NCBI RefSeq assembly: GCF_029946505.1
Contig: NZ_JARZHG010000011.1
Location: 124,001-188,000 of the forward strand
Reading direction: 5' to 3'
Length of the DNA: 64,000 nt
From: Polyangium sp. y55x31
GTDB taxonomy: Bacteria > Myxococcota_A > Polyangia > Polyangiales > Polyangiaceae
Part shown: positions 9,994-18,366 of the stretch, one piece after another
How positions within the stretch are numbered: position 1 is the first letter of the stretch
Layout: each line of letters begins with the position of its first letter
The notes under the pieces: generated by a model
Seen by the model: only the letters and a program-made list of their open reading frames with translations
What the model was told of the DNA's origin: nothing
Databases searched by the model: none
Translations under genes and position numbers: made by a program

Positions 9994-10318
9994 CTGGGGC
10001 TTCGCCCCAGGCCCCACCAGGGGTTGTCCACCCCTGGACCCGGACCAGCGCAAGCGCTGGACTCGGGGTCGATGAACTGCGCGATGCGCAGTTCATCGAA
10101 CGAGCCAGGTCAAGACCGGCGACGACACTGCCAGCCAAGACAGCAGCGCTGATGTTTCAACCGGCAACGTGCCGCTGCGTGCGACGACCTCCACGGTCTT
10201 GCCACCGGCCTGTGGGAAAAACTGCGCGTAGCGCAGTTTTTCCCCCCCGAGTCCAGCGCTTGCGCTGGTCCGGGTCGAGGGGCGGATAGCCCCCGCGGGG
10301 TCCGGGGCAGCGCCCCGG
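9994..10318. repeat. Composite hairpin element, full-length copy 1
   Basis: 325-bp element filling the gap between two converging genes. In order it has CTGGGGC-TTC-GCCCCAG, the hairpin CCAGGGG/CCCCTGG, the palindrome CCAGCGCAAGCGCTGG, a hairpin with arms GATGAACTGCGC/GCGCAGTTCATC, then a central segment bounded by CAAGACC (10111-10117) and GGTCTTG (10195-10201). The mirror series follows: GGAAAAACTGCGC/GCGCAGTTTTTCC, CCAGCGCTTGCGCTGG, GGGGCGGATAGCCCC, CCGGGGCAGCGCCCCGG. Its reverse complement has the same module order and central segment as the copies at 23239 and 53584. Confidence 0.95.
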
Positions 10319-10341
10319 CTCCACGGTTCCACAAGAAAAAA

Positions 10342-12867
10342 CTACGCCTTCGGCCGCGCGAGGTTTTCCTTCAGATCGATCCACCACACCGGCGCGCCCG
10401 CGGCGGGCTCGCCGCCGGGAGGCCCGACGCTCACCTCGACGCGGATCGGACCGACTGCGCGCATGTAGATCCGCTGCCCGACGGCCGTCGCGCCGAGCTT
10501 GCAGATTGCCACCTCCACGCGCGGATCGTCTGCGGCGACCTCGCCGTCGTCCTCGGCGCGCATGTACAGCACCTCGACGTTTGGCTTCGTGCATGCGCCG
10601 ACCTCGCGCCACACGTCGTACTCCACCGAAGGATCGAGCACGTCGGCGAGCTGGCCGTGGCGGTTGCGACCCACGCGGTACTTGAAGGCGTCGCGCTTCT
10701 CGGCGCGCACGCTTGCGCCGATGCGTTCGAACTTCATCGCGAGGGCGCCGAGCGCGCATGCCGTCTTCACGGTCGGCGCGCCGAGGTTCAGCCGATCGGG
10801 CTCGATGAAGCGGTGGATCTTCACGTTTTTCGGCAGCGTCGCCGTGAGTTTGTCGAGCAGCGCCGGGTGCATGCTCATGCGGCCGCCGAGCATCACGCGC
10901 AGGCCGTCGTAGGGATCTGGATCACGCCCGATCTTCTCGAGCGCCTTCTCCAGGCCCACGCGCACCTCCTCCACCGCCTCGGAGAACCAGCCGTCGATCT
11001 CTGCGGCGATTGCTTGCCGATCCACCTCGAGTGGGAAATCGAAGAACGGACCGTCGAGCGTGGCGAGCTTGATCGACTTCGGCAGGCGTGCGTCGCCGCC
11101 TTCGAGCAGCGGCCGGATTGCGTCCTTCAGCACCTCGGCGTTCGCGCGGCCCTCGGGGCTCGCGACGAGCAGGTGCTCGAGTGCGCCCACGGGCGTCTCC
11201 TCGCTCGGACGATCGAACGGCACGCGCGCCGCGCCCACGCTCGCCTCTGCGGCGATGTAGAGCCGGTAGGCGAGCCGGTGCAGGAGCCGCTCGCCGCCGA
11301 ACCACGGGATGCTCGTCGGCTCGAGGTACTCGATCATCCGCTCGTGGCCGCCCTCCATCTGCTCGTCGGGTTTGGCGTTGCGGAACAGGCCGAACACCAC
11401 GCCCGTCTCGCTCGCGCCTGCGTCGATCGCCACGAAGGGCACCGGATCGGGCTTCGGCTGCACTGCGAACGCGCGGAACGCGAAGGCTGCGAACGGGATC
11501 GCTGCGGGGCCCGCGTCGACCACGTTCAGCATGTCCATGTCGTGGAACTCGAGCATGCCGGCGGGCAGGCTGCGGAAGATGCCGCGACGCACCGCCACGA
11601 GCGCGCTCTTTCGCCGATCCTCGTTCCAGCCCGAGGGCATCGCCACGAGGTAACGCGTGTGGATCCCGCGCGTCCTGTGGTTGACGTGCAGGCCGATGTA
11701 GTAGGCGTAGAGCTCGATCGGATCGAACGGATCGTGCGCGCCGATCCCGTCCTCGTCGATGATCGGCGGCGCCGGCTTCTTGAGCGTCTCCTGCGTCTCG
11801 GGATCGCCGCGACCGCGCAGCGAGATCTTCTCCTTGCGATCCACGCGCTCGCGCAGCATCGGCAGGTGCGTGAGCGTCGCTGCGCCGAGCGCGATCGACT
11901 CCTCGCCGCCCTTCTTGCGCAGGGCGCGCGCCGCGTGCCCGATCGTCACCTCGCCCCAGCGCGTCATCGGCAGGATCACGCGATCGCGCCACGCCTTCAG
12001 CGTGCGCCCGAGCTGCTCGAACGAGATCTCGCTCGGGTTCTCGTAGTCGGCCGACACCACGGGCGCGCTCGTCGCGCCGATGCGCACGAGCTCCGGCGCG
12101 CTGCGATCGCCGCGCAGGGCGACGACCGTCGTGCTCGACCCGAGATCGATCGACACCCACTCCTTGAGCACGTCGTGCTTCGGATCACGCCGCTTGATCT
12201 CCGGCGGCACCGCGTCCTTGTCCGTGCGACCGATCCGCCGGTGGATGCCGACGACCTTGCCCTGGCGCAGGATCGCGATCGCCGTCTGCCCCACGTACCG
12301 CGCGCCGTTCCAGAGACCGGCCGAGGGATCGGTGAGCAGGTGCCCCTTCACGCAGGGCAGGTTCGCCACGACCGTCGGGAACAGATCGGCGAGGTGATCA
12401 CTCGATGCGACCCCGTCGTAACGCTCCACCTTGATCGCGGGGCTGTAATAGTCCTGCGCGCCTGCGCCGTAGATGCGCGGCGTCGTCTGGATCAGCTTGA
12501 GGTACGGGACGGGCGAGGTGTGTTCGTCGAGCCGGTACTCCTGGTACTGCTTCGCCCACCCGATCTGGTTTTCCATCTCGGGCCCGATGCGGGGCACGCT
12601 CGCGTTCATCTCGGTGCCGAAGTAGAGGAACTTCGTCGGCGCGCCGCCCACGAACGCCGCGATCCGCACCTCGATGAACGACTGCGAGGCTGGCAGCGGA
12701 GGCAGCGGGATCGTGTAATCGAGTACCAGCGTGGTGGACCAGGGCTGATCGAACAGGCGCGACTCCCACCGTGTCACCAGCGTCGGAAAGCCCCTCCCCT
12801 CGAGCGAAGTGAGCCTCTCGGCCTCGCGAAGGTGGGCGTCGTCGATCGACAGCTCGTAGAGCGACAT
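10342..12867 (-). CDS. Divergent Hsp70/actin-like ATPase, 841 residues
   Basis: Contains the two phosphate loops of the actin/Hsp70 ATPase superfamily: WVSIDLGSSTTVVALRG at about residue 240 and FVAIDAGASETGVVFG at about 478, plus an adenosine-type GLRVMLGGRMSMHP near 690. The first about 230 residues are a unique beta-rich domain (AAFVGGAPTKFLYFGTEMN) that canonical DnaK lacks, and there is no DnaK substrate-binding domain; the C-terminus is a small beta-rich extension. Such proteins are found in large genomes as uncharacterised molecular-chaperone-like ATPases. No grpE or dnaJ gene lies nearby. Divergent from the kinase at 13050. Confidence 0.85.
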   Translation of the reverse strand: MSLYELSIDDAHLREAERLTSLEGRGFPTLVTRWESRLFDQPWSTTLVLDYTIPLPPLPASQSFIEVRIAAFVGGAPTKFLYFGTEMNASVPRIGPEMENQIGWAKQYQEYRLDEHTSPVPYLKLIQTTPRIYGAGAQDYYSPAIKVERYDGVASSDHLADLFPTVVANLPCVKGHLLTDPSAGLWNGARYVGQTAIAILRQGKVVGIHRRIGRTDKDAVPPEIKRRDPKHDVLKEWVSIDLGSSTTVVALRGDRSAPELVRIGATSAPVVSADYENPSEISFEQLGRTLKAWRDRVILPMTRWGEVTIGHAARALRKKGGEESIALGAATLTHLPMLRERVDRKEKISLRGRGDPETQETLKKPAPPIIDEDGIGAHDPFDPIELYAYYIGLHVNHRTRGIHTRYLVAMPSGWNEDRRKSALVAVRRGIFRSLPAGMLEFHDMDMLNVVDAGPAAIPFAAFAFRAFAVQPKPDPVPFVAIDAGASETGVVFGLFRNAKPDEQMEGGHERMIEYLEPTSIPWFGGERLLHRLAYRLYIAAEASVGAARVPFDRPSEETPVGALEHLLVASPEGRANAEVLKDAIRPLLEGGDARLPKSIKLATLDGPFFDFPLEVDRQAIAAEIDGWFSEAVEEVRVGLEKALEKIGRDPDPYDGLRVMLGGRMSMHPALLDKLTATLPKNVKIHRFIEPDRLNLGAPTVKTACALGALAMKFERIGASVRAEKRDAFKYRVGRNRHGQLADVLDPSVEYDVWREVGACTKPNVEVLYMRAEDDGEVAADDPRVEVAICKLGATAVGQRIYMRAVGPIRVEVSVGPPGGEPAAGAPVWWIDLKENLARPKA

Positions 12868-13049
12868 ACGGGGGCGACCTTAACACGAACCCGCTTCCGG
12901 TCGGCAAAGGCCCTGTGGGGCATCCGTGACCCCTGCGTCCTGCCGGCGCCCCCGCCTTTTCCCCCACCCGCCTCCTGGGCTCGCGCCCGGCACCCGTGGT
13001 AAGCTCGAGACGTGTTGGATTCCTTCCGCTTCTCGCGAGCGACGATCCG
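12868..13049. promoter_or_regulatory. Divergent promoter region between Hsp70-like and kinase genes
   Basis: 182 bp separates the two divergent starts, so both promoters must lie here or inside the genes. I see no convincing operator palindrome or terminator in it. Confidence 0.4.
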
Positions 13050-14555
13050 ATGACCCTCACCCCCGGCCAAGTCATCGACGACAAGTACCGCATCGTCCGC
13101 CTCCTCGGCACGGGTGGGATGGGCGCGGTCTTCGAGGGCGAGAACACGCGGATCAAGCGCCGCGTCGCCATCAAGGTCCTGCACGCGAGCGTCTCCGGCT
13201 CGGGCGAGACCGTCGCGCGCTTCGAGCGTGAGGCCCAGGCCGCGGGAAGGATCGGCTCCGAGCACATCTGCGAGGTGCTCGACCTCGGCGTTCTCCCCGA
13301 CCAGTCGCGTTACATGGTCATGGAGTACCTCGACGGCGAGACCTTGAGCGCTCGGATCAAGCGCTCGGGCCGCCTCACGCCGGCGCAGAGCATCCCGCTC
13401 ATGGCGCAGGTCCTCGACGCGCTCGGCGCCGCGCACGCCGCGGGGATCATCCATCGTGATCTCAAGCCCGACAACATCTTCATCCTGCCGAACAAGGCGG
13501 GTCGCGCCGACTTCATCAAGATCCTCGACTTCGGCGTCTCGAAGTTCTCGCAGATCGGCGGCGAGGAGATGAACGTGACGCGGGCCGGCTCGGTCGTGGG
13601 CACGCCGTACTACATGTCGCCCGAGCAGGCGCGCGGCATGGCCGTCGTCGACGCGCGCAGCGACATCTACGCGCTCGGCGTCGTGCTCTACCAGGCGACG
13701 ACGGGGCAGGTCCCCTTCCGCGCCGAGACGTTCAACGAGCTGCTCTTCAAGATCGCGCTCGAGCTCCCGCCTCCGCCGCAGCAGTTCGTCCCGGATCTCG
13801 ATCCCGAGTTCTCCCTGATCATCCAGCGCGCCATGGCGCGCGAGCAGGTGCACCGCTTCCAGTCCTGCGCCGAGTTCAAGGACGCCCTCCTCGCCTGGCA
13901 AGCGGCGCGTGGTGGGAGCCCGAGCATCGTCCCCGGCGCGCGTCTGCCGACGCAGCCGCCCGGCGTGCTCATGGCGCCGGGGCCGCTCACGGCGACGCCG
14001 CTGCCCGGCGTGATCCCGGGCGTCGGTACGGCGACGCCTCCACCCGGCGTGCCCGGCATGAGCGTGACGGGACAGGGCATGGCGGGACAAACCGGCACGT
14101 CGCTCGACGGCTCGCAAGGCACGGCGAACGCGTGGGGCCACACCTCTGGCGCCGCTGCGCCGAAGCCTTCCCGCGCGAATGCGGTCGTGGGCGCGATCGT
14201 CGGGGTCGTCCTGGTCGCGGGCCTCGGCGTCGCCGGGTACCTGATGCTCGGCAAGAAAGACCCGGCGCAGGCCGGCGGATCGATCCCGACCACGAGCGTC
14301 GCCCCGCCCGCCCCGACGACCGCCGCCACGCCGACCACGGCGCCGACGCCGAGCGCTGCGGAGGCCGTCAATCCCACGCCGCCGGAGACCAAAACGGCGG
14401 AGCCTGCCGCGAGCGCAGCGCCGACCACGACAACCTCGACCGCGCCGCTCGGCACCACGTCGGTCAAGCTCGGTGGTCCGCTCCCCAAGCCCTCCGCGAC
14501 GTCGACGAACAAGACGAACAAGGGCGGGACGACGGGCGGCGACTTCGGCTACTAG
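13050..14555 (+). CDS. Membrane-anchored Ser/Thr protein kinase
   Basis: 501 residues from ATG 13050; an in-frame upstream extension lacks kinase features. The catalytic domain spans about 1-275: the glycine loop LLGTGGMGAVFEG, VAIKVL with the ATP Lys, HRDLKPDNIF, DFGVSKF, YYMSPEQARG and DARSDIYALGVVLYQ. All catalytic residues are intact, so it should be active. After a Pro/Gly-rich linker comes one membrane helix (AVVGAIVGVVLVAGLGVAGYLML) and a Thr/Ala/Pro-rich outer tail ending GGDFGY, likely wall- or periplasm-spanning. Neighbours are a TPR membrane protein (convergent) and the Hsp70-like gene (divergent). Confidence 0.96.
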   Translation: MTLTPGQVIDDKYRIVRLLGTGGMGAVFEGENTRIKRRVAIKVLHASVSGSGETVARFEREAQAAGRIGSEHICEVLDLGVLPDQSRYMVMEYLDGETLSARIKRSGRLTPAQSIPLMAQVLDALGAAHAAGIIHRDLKPDNIFILPNKAGRADFIKILDFGVSKFSQIGGEEMNVTRAGSVVGTPYYMSPEQARGMAVVDARSDIYALGVVLYQATTGQVPFRAETFNELLFKIALELPPPPQQFVPDLDPEFSLIIQRAMAREQVHRFQSCAEFKDALLAWQAARGGSPSIVPGARLPTQPPGVLMAPGPLTATPLPGVIPGVGTATPPPGVPGMSVTGQGMAGQTGTSLDGSQGTANAWGHTSGAAAPKPSRANAVVGAIVGVVLVAGLGVAGYLMLGKKDPAQAGGSIPTTSVAPPAPTTAATPTTAPTPSAAEAVNPTPPETKTAEPAASAAPTTTTSTAPLGTTSVKLGGPLPKPSATSTNKTNKGGTTGGDFGY

Positions 14556-14596
14556 CCGCGAAGCGCGGGCCCGTTCGGGTGTTTCACGGCGTAGCG

Positions 14597-14699
14597 CCGG
14601 GGTTTCACCCCGGACCCGACGAGGGGCTGTCCGCCCCTCGACCCGGGACCAGGGCCAGCCCTGGACCTCTGATGCATCGACCGCGATGCGGTCGATGCA
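14597..14699. repeat. Composite hairpin element, half copy
   Basis: 103 bp between converging genes. Modules: CCGGGGTTTCACCCCGG, GAGGGGC/GCCCCTC, CCAGGGCCAGCCCTGG and a terminal hairpin with arms TGCATCGACCGC/GCGGTCGATGCA. This is one half of the full element, but the terminal hairpin differs from the AACTGCGC type. The copy at 25591 has the same layout in reverse. Confidence 0.93.
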
Positions 14700-14732
14700 C
14701 AGGCATGTGGATTTTGGTGCGACGCCTGCGGC

Positions 14733-15770
14733 TCAGAACCGACCGACGAGCCCGGCGCCGTTCGGCGCGACGTACGGCACGATCATCGCGCCCGCGGGTT
14801 TGTCCTGCTTGCTCCCCATCAGGAACAACGCGACGCCTGCGCCGGCCAGCGCCGCGCCCGCCGCGAAGCCCACGATCGCGCCCGTCCCGCGCGACGCGGC
14901 CGCCTCGTCGAGCGCGGTGATCTCCGCCTGTTTGTCCGTGGGGCACGGCTTCGGACAGGCGTTGAACGCGTCGTCGGCCTCCTTCGATTTGCCCACGAAC
15001 ATCACCGTGAAGATCGTCCCGGCGATGATCCCCGCGCCGCCGAGGCCCATGCCGGCAATGCCGACGTACTTGAGCGGGCTACTGCCCTTCGGCTTTTCCG
15101 GAAGCGTCGGCCCGCCGCCCCCGCCGGTTTGTCCGCTGCCATCCGGCACGACCGCGCCCGCCGCCGGCGCCTCCACTTCGAGCGACACTTCTTTCTTCTC
15201 GCCGTCGCCGAGCGAGACTTCCTGCGTGACGGGGCTACGCCCCGCCGCCGTCGCGGTGACCACGTGTTTGCCCGGATCGATCGGCCGGTGCACACCGATG
15301 AGCGCGGACGTGACGCCCTGCTCGTCGAGCTTGACCGTCACCTTCGAGGGATCGGCCGCGCCCGGGCCTGTGAGCACGATGCGCAGCGAGCCGATGCGAG
15401 GTTCGATCGCCGAGAGCTCGGTCTTCGCGTCCTCCTGCGCTCGCTTGAACGCGGCGGGCGCGTTCGCGGGCAGCTCCTCGCGGATGATCTTGAGGAACGT
15501 CTCGCGCGCGGCAACCAGCTTGCCGAGACCGACCTGCCCGCGCCCGATCAGCAAGAGGTGCGGCGGCGCGTGGATGATCGCCTCGGCGCGGCCGAGCAGA
15601 TCGATCGCCTCGGCGTAGTTCTTGTTCTGCAGGGCCTCGGCGCCTTGCTGCGCCAGAGAGCGCGCGGCCGCCTTCTCCTCGGCCGTCTGCGATGAAGCGG
15701 GCCTGGGCGAAAGGAGGGCGAGCGCGACGGAGGCAGCGGCGGCGAGCGGAGCGAGACGATGGAGGCGCAC
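14733..15770 (-). CDS. TPR and membrane-helix surface protein
   Basis: 345 residues from a GTG preceded by GAGGAG. A signal peptide (residues 1-28) is followed by two or three TPR-like helices (EALQNKNYAEAIDLLGRAEAI), a beta region with an IGSLRIVLTGPG start as in PEGA-type domains, a Gly-rich linker, and two membrane helices (VGIAGMGLGGAGIIAGTIF, GAIVGFAAGAALAGAGVALFLM) separated by a Cys-pair loop. Such TPR/PEGA proteins are abundant beside kinases in Polyangiaceae; the role is unknown. Convergent with the kinase across the half hairpin element. Confidence 0.78.
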   Translation of the reverse strand: MRLHRLAPLAAAASVALALLSPRPASSQTAEEKAAARSLAQQGAEALQNKNYAEAIDLLGRAEAIIHAPPHLLLIGRGQVGLGKLVAARETFLKIIREELPANAPAAFKRAQEDAKTELSAIEPRIGSLRIVLTGPGAADPSKVTVKLDEQGVTSALIGVHRPIDPGKHVVTATAAGRSPVTQEVSLGDGEKKEVSLEVEAPAAGAVVPDGSGQTGGGGGPTLPEKPKGSSPLKYVGIAGMGLGGAGIIAGTIFTVMFVGKSKEADDAFNACPKPCPTDKQAEITALDEAAASRGTGAIVGFAAGAALAGAGVALFLMGSKQDKPAGAMIVPYVAPNGAGLVGRF

Positions 15771-15873
15771 GGGACGGTATCTCCTCGATCTCCGACCCTA
15801 CCACACGAGCAGGCGCATCGATCAAATCCGCGAGACCGCCCGTGACGGCATTGCTTTCGCATGGGCGGATCCC

Positions 15874-17325
15874 ATGAAAACCCGCTCCCCCCGCCTGGTC
15901 ATCGTGAGCGCGCGCGCGCCGTTCGTGAGTACGGCGAGCGGCATCGTTCGCGCGCCGGGCGGCCTCATCTCCGCGCTTCTGCCGCTCATGCGCAGGTCGC
16001 GCGGAACCTGGATCGCGACGGGCGCGGACCGGGACGCTTGCGACGCGAGCGAGCTGCCCTTCCGCGTGCGTGCCCTCTCCCTCCCCTCGGAGATCCGCTC
16101 GGCCTGGTATGCAGGGGCCTCGAACGGCGCGCTCTGGCCGCTCTCGCACGGCTTCGTCGAGGTGTGCCGTTTCCGCGCCGAGCATGCGCGCGCCTACTTC
16201 GAGGTGTGTCGCGCCGCCGCGGACGCCGCCGCCGAGCACGCGCCTGCGGGCGCCGTCGTCTGGGTCCACGACTACCAGCTCGCGCTCGTCCCTGCCCTGC
16301 TCCGGGCGCGCAGGCCCGACCTCACGATCGGCTTCTTCTGGCACATCCCCTGGCCCGCCGGCGAGAGCTTGCGGGTCCTGCCCTGGGCCTCCGAGCTCGT
16401 CGAGGGGCTGCTCGGCGCGGATCTCGTGGGCCTCCACGTGCCGCGGTACGCGCGCGCCTTTCGCGATGCGCTCGACGAGCTCGGCGTCGCATACGTGAAC
16501 GACGGCGGAAGCATCGTCGTCCCGCGCAGCGAGCGCGAGGCGCGGATCGAAGCGTGGCCGATCGGCGTCGACGTCGAGGGCTGGGCCTCGCTCGGGCGCG
16601 ACGAGAACGTGGTCGCGGAGGCCGCGCGCATTACCTCCGATCTCGGCGGCGGTCGCGTGCTTCTTTCGGTCGATCGCATGGACTACGCGAAGGGCATCGT
16701 CGAGCGGCTGGAGGCCTTCGAGCGGCTCCTCGAACGAAGCTCCGAGGCTCGCGAGCGCGTGACGCTCGTGCAGATCGGCGTACCGAGCCGCGAGACGGTG
16801 CCGGCGTATCGCGAGCTCCGGCAGCAGATCGAGGCCACGGTCGGGCGCATCCAGGGACGCTTCGGCGGGCTGCGCCGAAAGCCGGTGCACCTCCTCGCGC
16901 GGACCTTCGACTCGGCCGAGCTCGCCGCGTATTACCTCGCGGCCGACGCCGCGATCGTCACGCCGAAGCGCGACGGGATGAACCTCGTCGCCTTCGAGTA
17001 CGTCGCGACGCGGCCGAAGCCGAACGGTCGGCTCTTGCTGAGCACGACCGCGGGCGCGGCCGACGTCCTGGCCGAGGCGCACCTCGTCAACCCCTACGAC
17101 GAAGAGGGCCTCGCGTCGGCGATCGAGAACGTGGCGCTCGCACCGGAGACGGCGACCGACGTCTCGCGGATGATCGCGCTGAAGGCCAGGGTCTCCCGGC
17201 TCTCCGTGGAAGCGTGGGCTGCGGGCTTCCTCGCGCGGCTGGAGCAGGTGACGGAGGAGCGGGTGCCCGTACGGGCACAAGAGACGCGCCTCGCTGCGTC
17301 CGCGCGTATCACACGCGCGCGTTGA
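15874..17325 (+). CDS. otsA: Trehalose-6-phosphate synthase (GT20)
   Basis: Transfers glucose from a nucleotide sugar to glucose-6-phosphate, the first step of trehalose synthesis. 483 residues, the usual length. Diagnostic GT20 segments are present: [44 protein letters not shown] and [19 protein letters not shown] 15874 is chosen because upstream in-frame sequence is not conserved-looking; the ribosome site is poor. No trehalose-phosphatase gene is adjacent. A glucosylglycerol-phosphate synthase role cannot be excluded by sequence alone. Confidence 0.9.
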   Translation: MKTRSPRLVIVSARAPFVSTASGIVRAPGGLISALLPLMRRSRGTWIATGADRDACDASELPFRVRALSLPSEIRSAWYAGASNGALWPLSHGFVEVCRFRAEHARAYFEVCRAAADAAAEHAPAGAVVWVHDYQLALVPALLRARRPDLTIGFFWHIPWPAGESLRVLPWASELVEGLLGADLVGLHVPRYARAFRDALDELGVAYVNDGGSIVVPRSEREARIEAWPIGVDVEGWASLGRDENVVAEAARITSDLGGGRVLLSVDRMDYAKGIVERLEAFERLLERSSEARERVTLVQIGVPSRETVPAYRELRQQIEATVGRIQGRFGGLRRKPVHLLARTFDSAELAAYYLAADAAIVTPKRDGMNLVAFEYVATRPKPNGRLLLSTTAGAADVLAEAHLVNPYDEEGLASAIENVALAPETATDVSRMIALKARVSRLSVEAWAAGFLARLEQVTEERVPVRAQETRLAASARITRAR

Positions 17326-17419
17326 CGAGGGCGCTCGCGCGCGTCACGCGCGGACGGAGCGGCCGTGATCGGGACGCACGAGGGCCGGTGGCACCGGACG
17401 TGCTGAACCTGCCGGCGTC

Positions 17420-17869
17420 ATGACCAGCACGACACGCCCATCGAACCCGACCTCGGAGGGCAAAGCCCCCGGACGAACCGCGCCTCGATCCCACGTCGAG
17501 GCTCCGCCGAGCCCCACGGTGGGGCACGTGTTCCGCTGCCCCGAGTGCAGCCGAGTGTTTCTCGTCGTCGCCGCGGAGGGCGCGACGGCCGCGCCGCGAT
17601 GCGCGTGCGGCACGGAGCTCGTCGCCGGCACGTTGCCCGCGGGCGCGCACGAGATCTCGATGCGCGCGCATGCCAAGCGACGAGGCGCGTCGCGCCGCGC
17701 GCCCCCGCGTGGTGAGGAGATCGATCAAGGTTACGGCTCCTCGCACGGCTACGGCCCTGGACACGGCGGACCGACGAGCCCGGGCGACGCGCCAGCGTGC
17801 GGGACCGAGAGCACGCCCCCTTGCGATCAGGCGCCCTTGGAGATCGCGGCTGACCCGGAAAAACCCTGA
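17420..17869 (+). CDS. Small zinc-ribbon-like protein
   Basis: 149 residues. A central C-x2-C ... C-x-C (FRCPECSRVF, RCACGTELV) suggests a zinc ribbon. The flanks are low complexity: a Pro/Ser/Thr-rich N-terminus and a Gly/His/Tyr-rich C-terminus (GYGSSHGYGPGHGG). No signal or membrane segment. I do not recognise a family; moderately likely to be real because the frame has normal third-position G+C and the metal motif is complete. Confidence 0.5.
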   Translation: MTSTTRPSNPTSEGKAPGRTAPRSHVEAPPSPTVGHVFRCPECSRVFLVVAAEGATAAPRCACGTELVAGTLPAGAHEISMRAHAKRRGASRRAPPRGEEIDQGYGSSHGYGPGHGGPTSPGDAPACGTESTPPCDQAPLEIAADPEKP

Positions 17870-17963
17870 GATTCGTCTTGCTCCGGCGGCGTGCACGCTC
17901 TGCCCGGCACGCAGACTGCATCGGGTGAATGCGGGCGGACGTCCTCGCGGCGTAACCCCGCCT

Positions 17964-17997
17964 GCGCGGCACGACGAGTGCGCCGCGCGTGCCGCGC
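17964..17997 (+). promoter_or_regulatory. Leader hairpin before the GlsB-like gene
   Basis: GCGCGGCACG (17964-17973) pairs with CGTGCCGCGC (17988-17997) around a 14-nt loop. It ends four bases before the AGGGAGG ribosome site of the gene at 18017, so it could influence message stability or initiation. Confidence 0.5.
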
Positions 17998-18016
17998 GAG
18001 AGGGAGGTAGGAGAGC

Positions 18017-18274
18017 ATGTCGATTCTGCTCTGGATTCTGTTCGGTCTCGTCGTTGGCGTCATCGCGAAGCTCCTGACGCCGGGTCGTGAGCCCGGAGGG
18101 TTCATCATCACGGTGCTGCTCGGCATCGCCGGCGCGCTCCTCGGCGGCTTCCTCGGACGCGTGCTCGGGATCTACCCGACGTACCAGTCGACCGGCGGCT
18201 TCATCATGTCGATCATCGGCGCGATCCTGATCCTCGCGATCTACAACATCGCCACGAGTCGTCGCACCGCCTAG
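18017..18274 (+). CDS. GlsB/YeaQ/YmgE-family stress membrane protein
   Basis: 85 residues, mostly three membrane helices (LLWILFGLVVGVIAKLL, FIITVLLGIAGALLGGFLG, GFIMSIIGAILILAIYNI) joined by the family loop TPGREPGG and a short polar segment. This small inner-membrane family (transglycosylase-associated) is induced by envelope or acid stress in other bacteria. The ATG has strong purine-rich sites (AGGGAGG and AGGAG) and is followed by a rho-independent terminator, indicating a stand-alone transcript. Confidence 0.93.
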   Translation: MSILLWILFGLVVGVIAKLLTPGREPGGFIITVLLGIAGALLGGFLGRVLGIYPTYQSTGGFIMSIIGAILILAIYNIATSRRTA

Positions 18275-18305
18275 AGCCGCGCCCGCACAGGACGTGGCTC
18301 GGAGG

Positions 18306-18344
18306 CGCGCCCCGCGGCGGGAGGAGTCCCGCGGGGCGCGTTTT
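18306..18344 (+). terminator. Strong rho-independent terminator
   Basis: A 12-bp perfect G+C stem (CGCGCCCCGCGG / CCGCGGGGCGCG, 18306-18317 and 18329-18340), 11-nt loop, followed by TTTT. It lies 32 bp after the GlsB-like stop and 22 bp before the convergent kinase stop, so it may serve both directions, although only the plus side has the T-run. Confidence 0.85.
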
Positions 18345-18366
18345 CATTCTTTGGAGCACGAAGTTT

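Noticed and set aside
9979-10341. Insertion sequence at the hairpin elements
   Set aside because: No transposase frame and no target-site duplication could be recognised; the elements are kept as a repeat family.
10657-13002. Long plus-strand open frame over the Hsp70-like gene
   Set aside because: The minus strand contains the two phosphate loops; the plus translation is Arg/His-rich noise.
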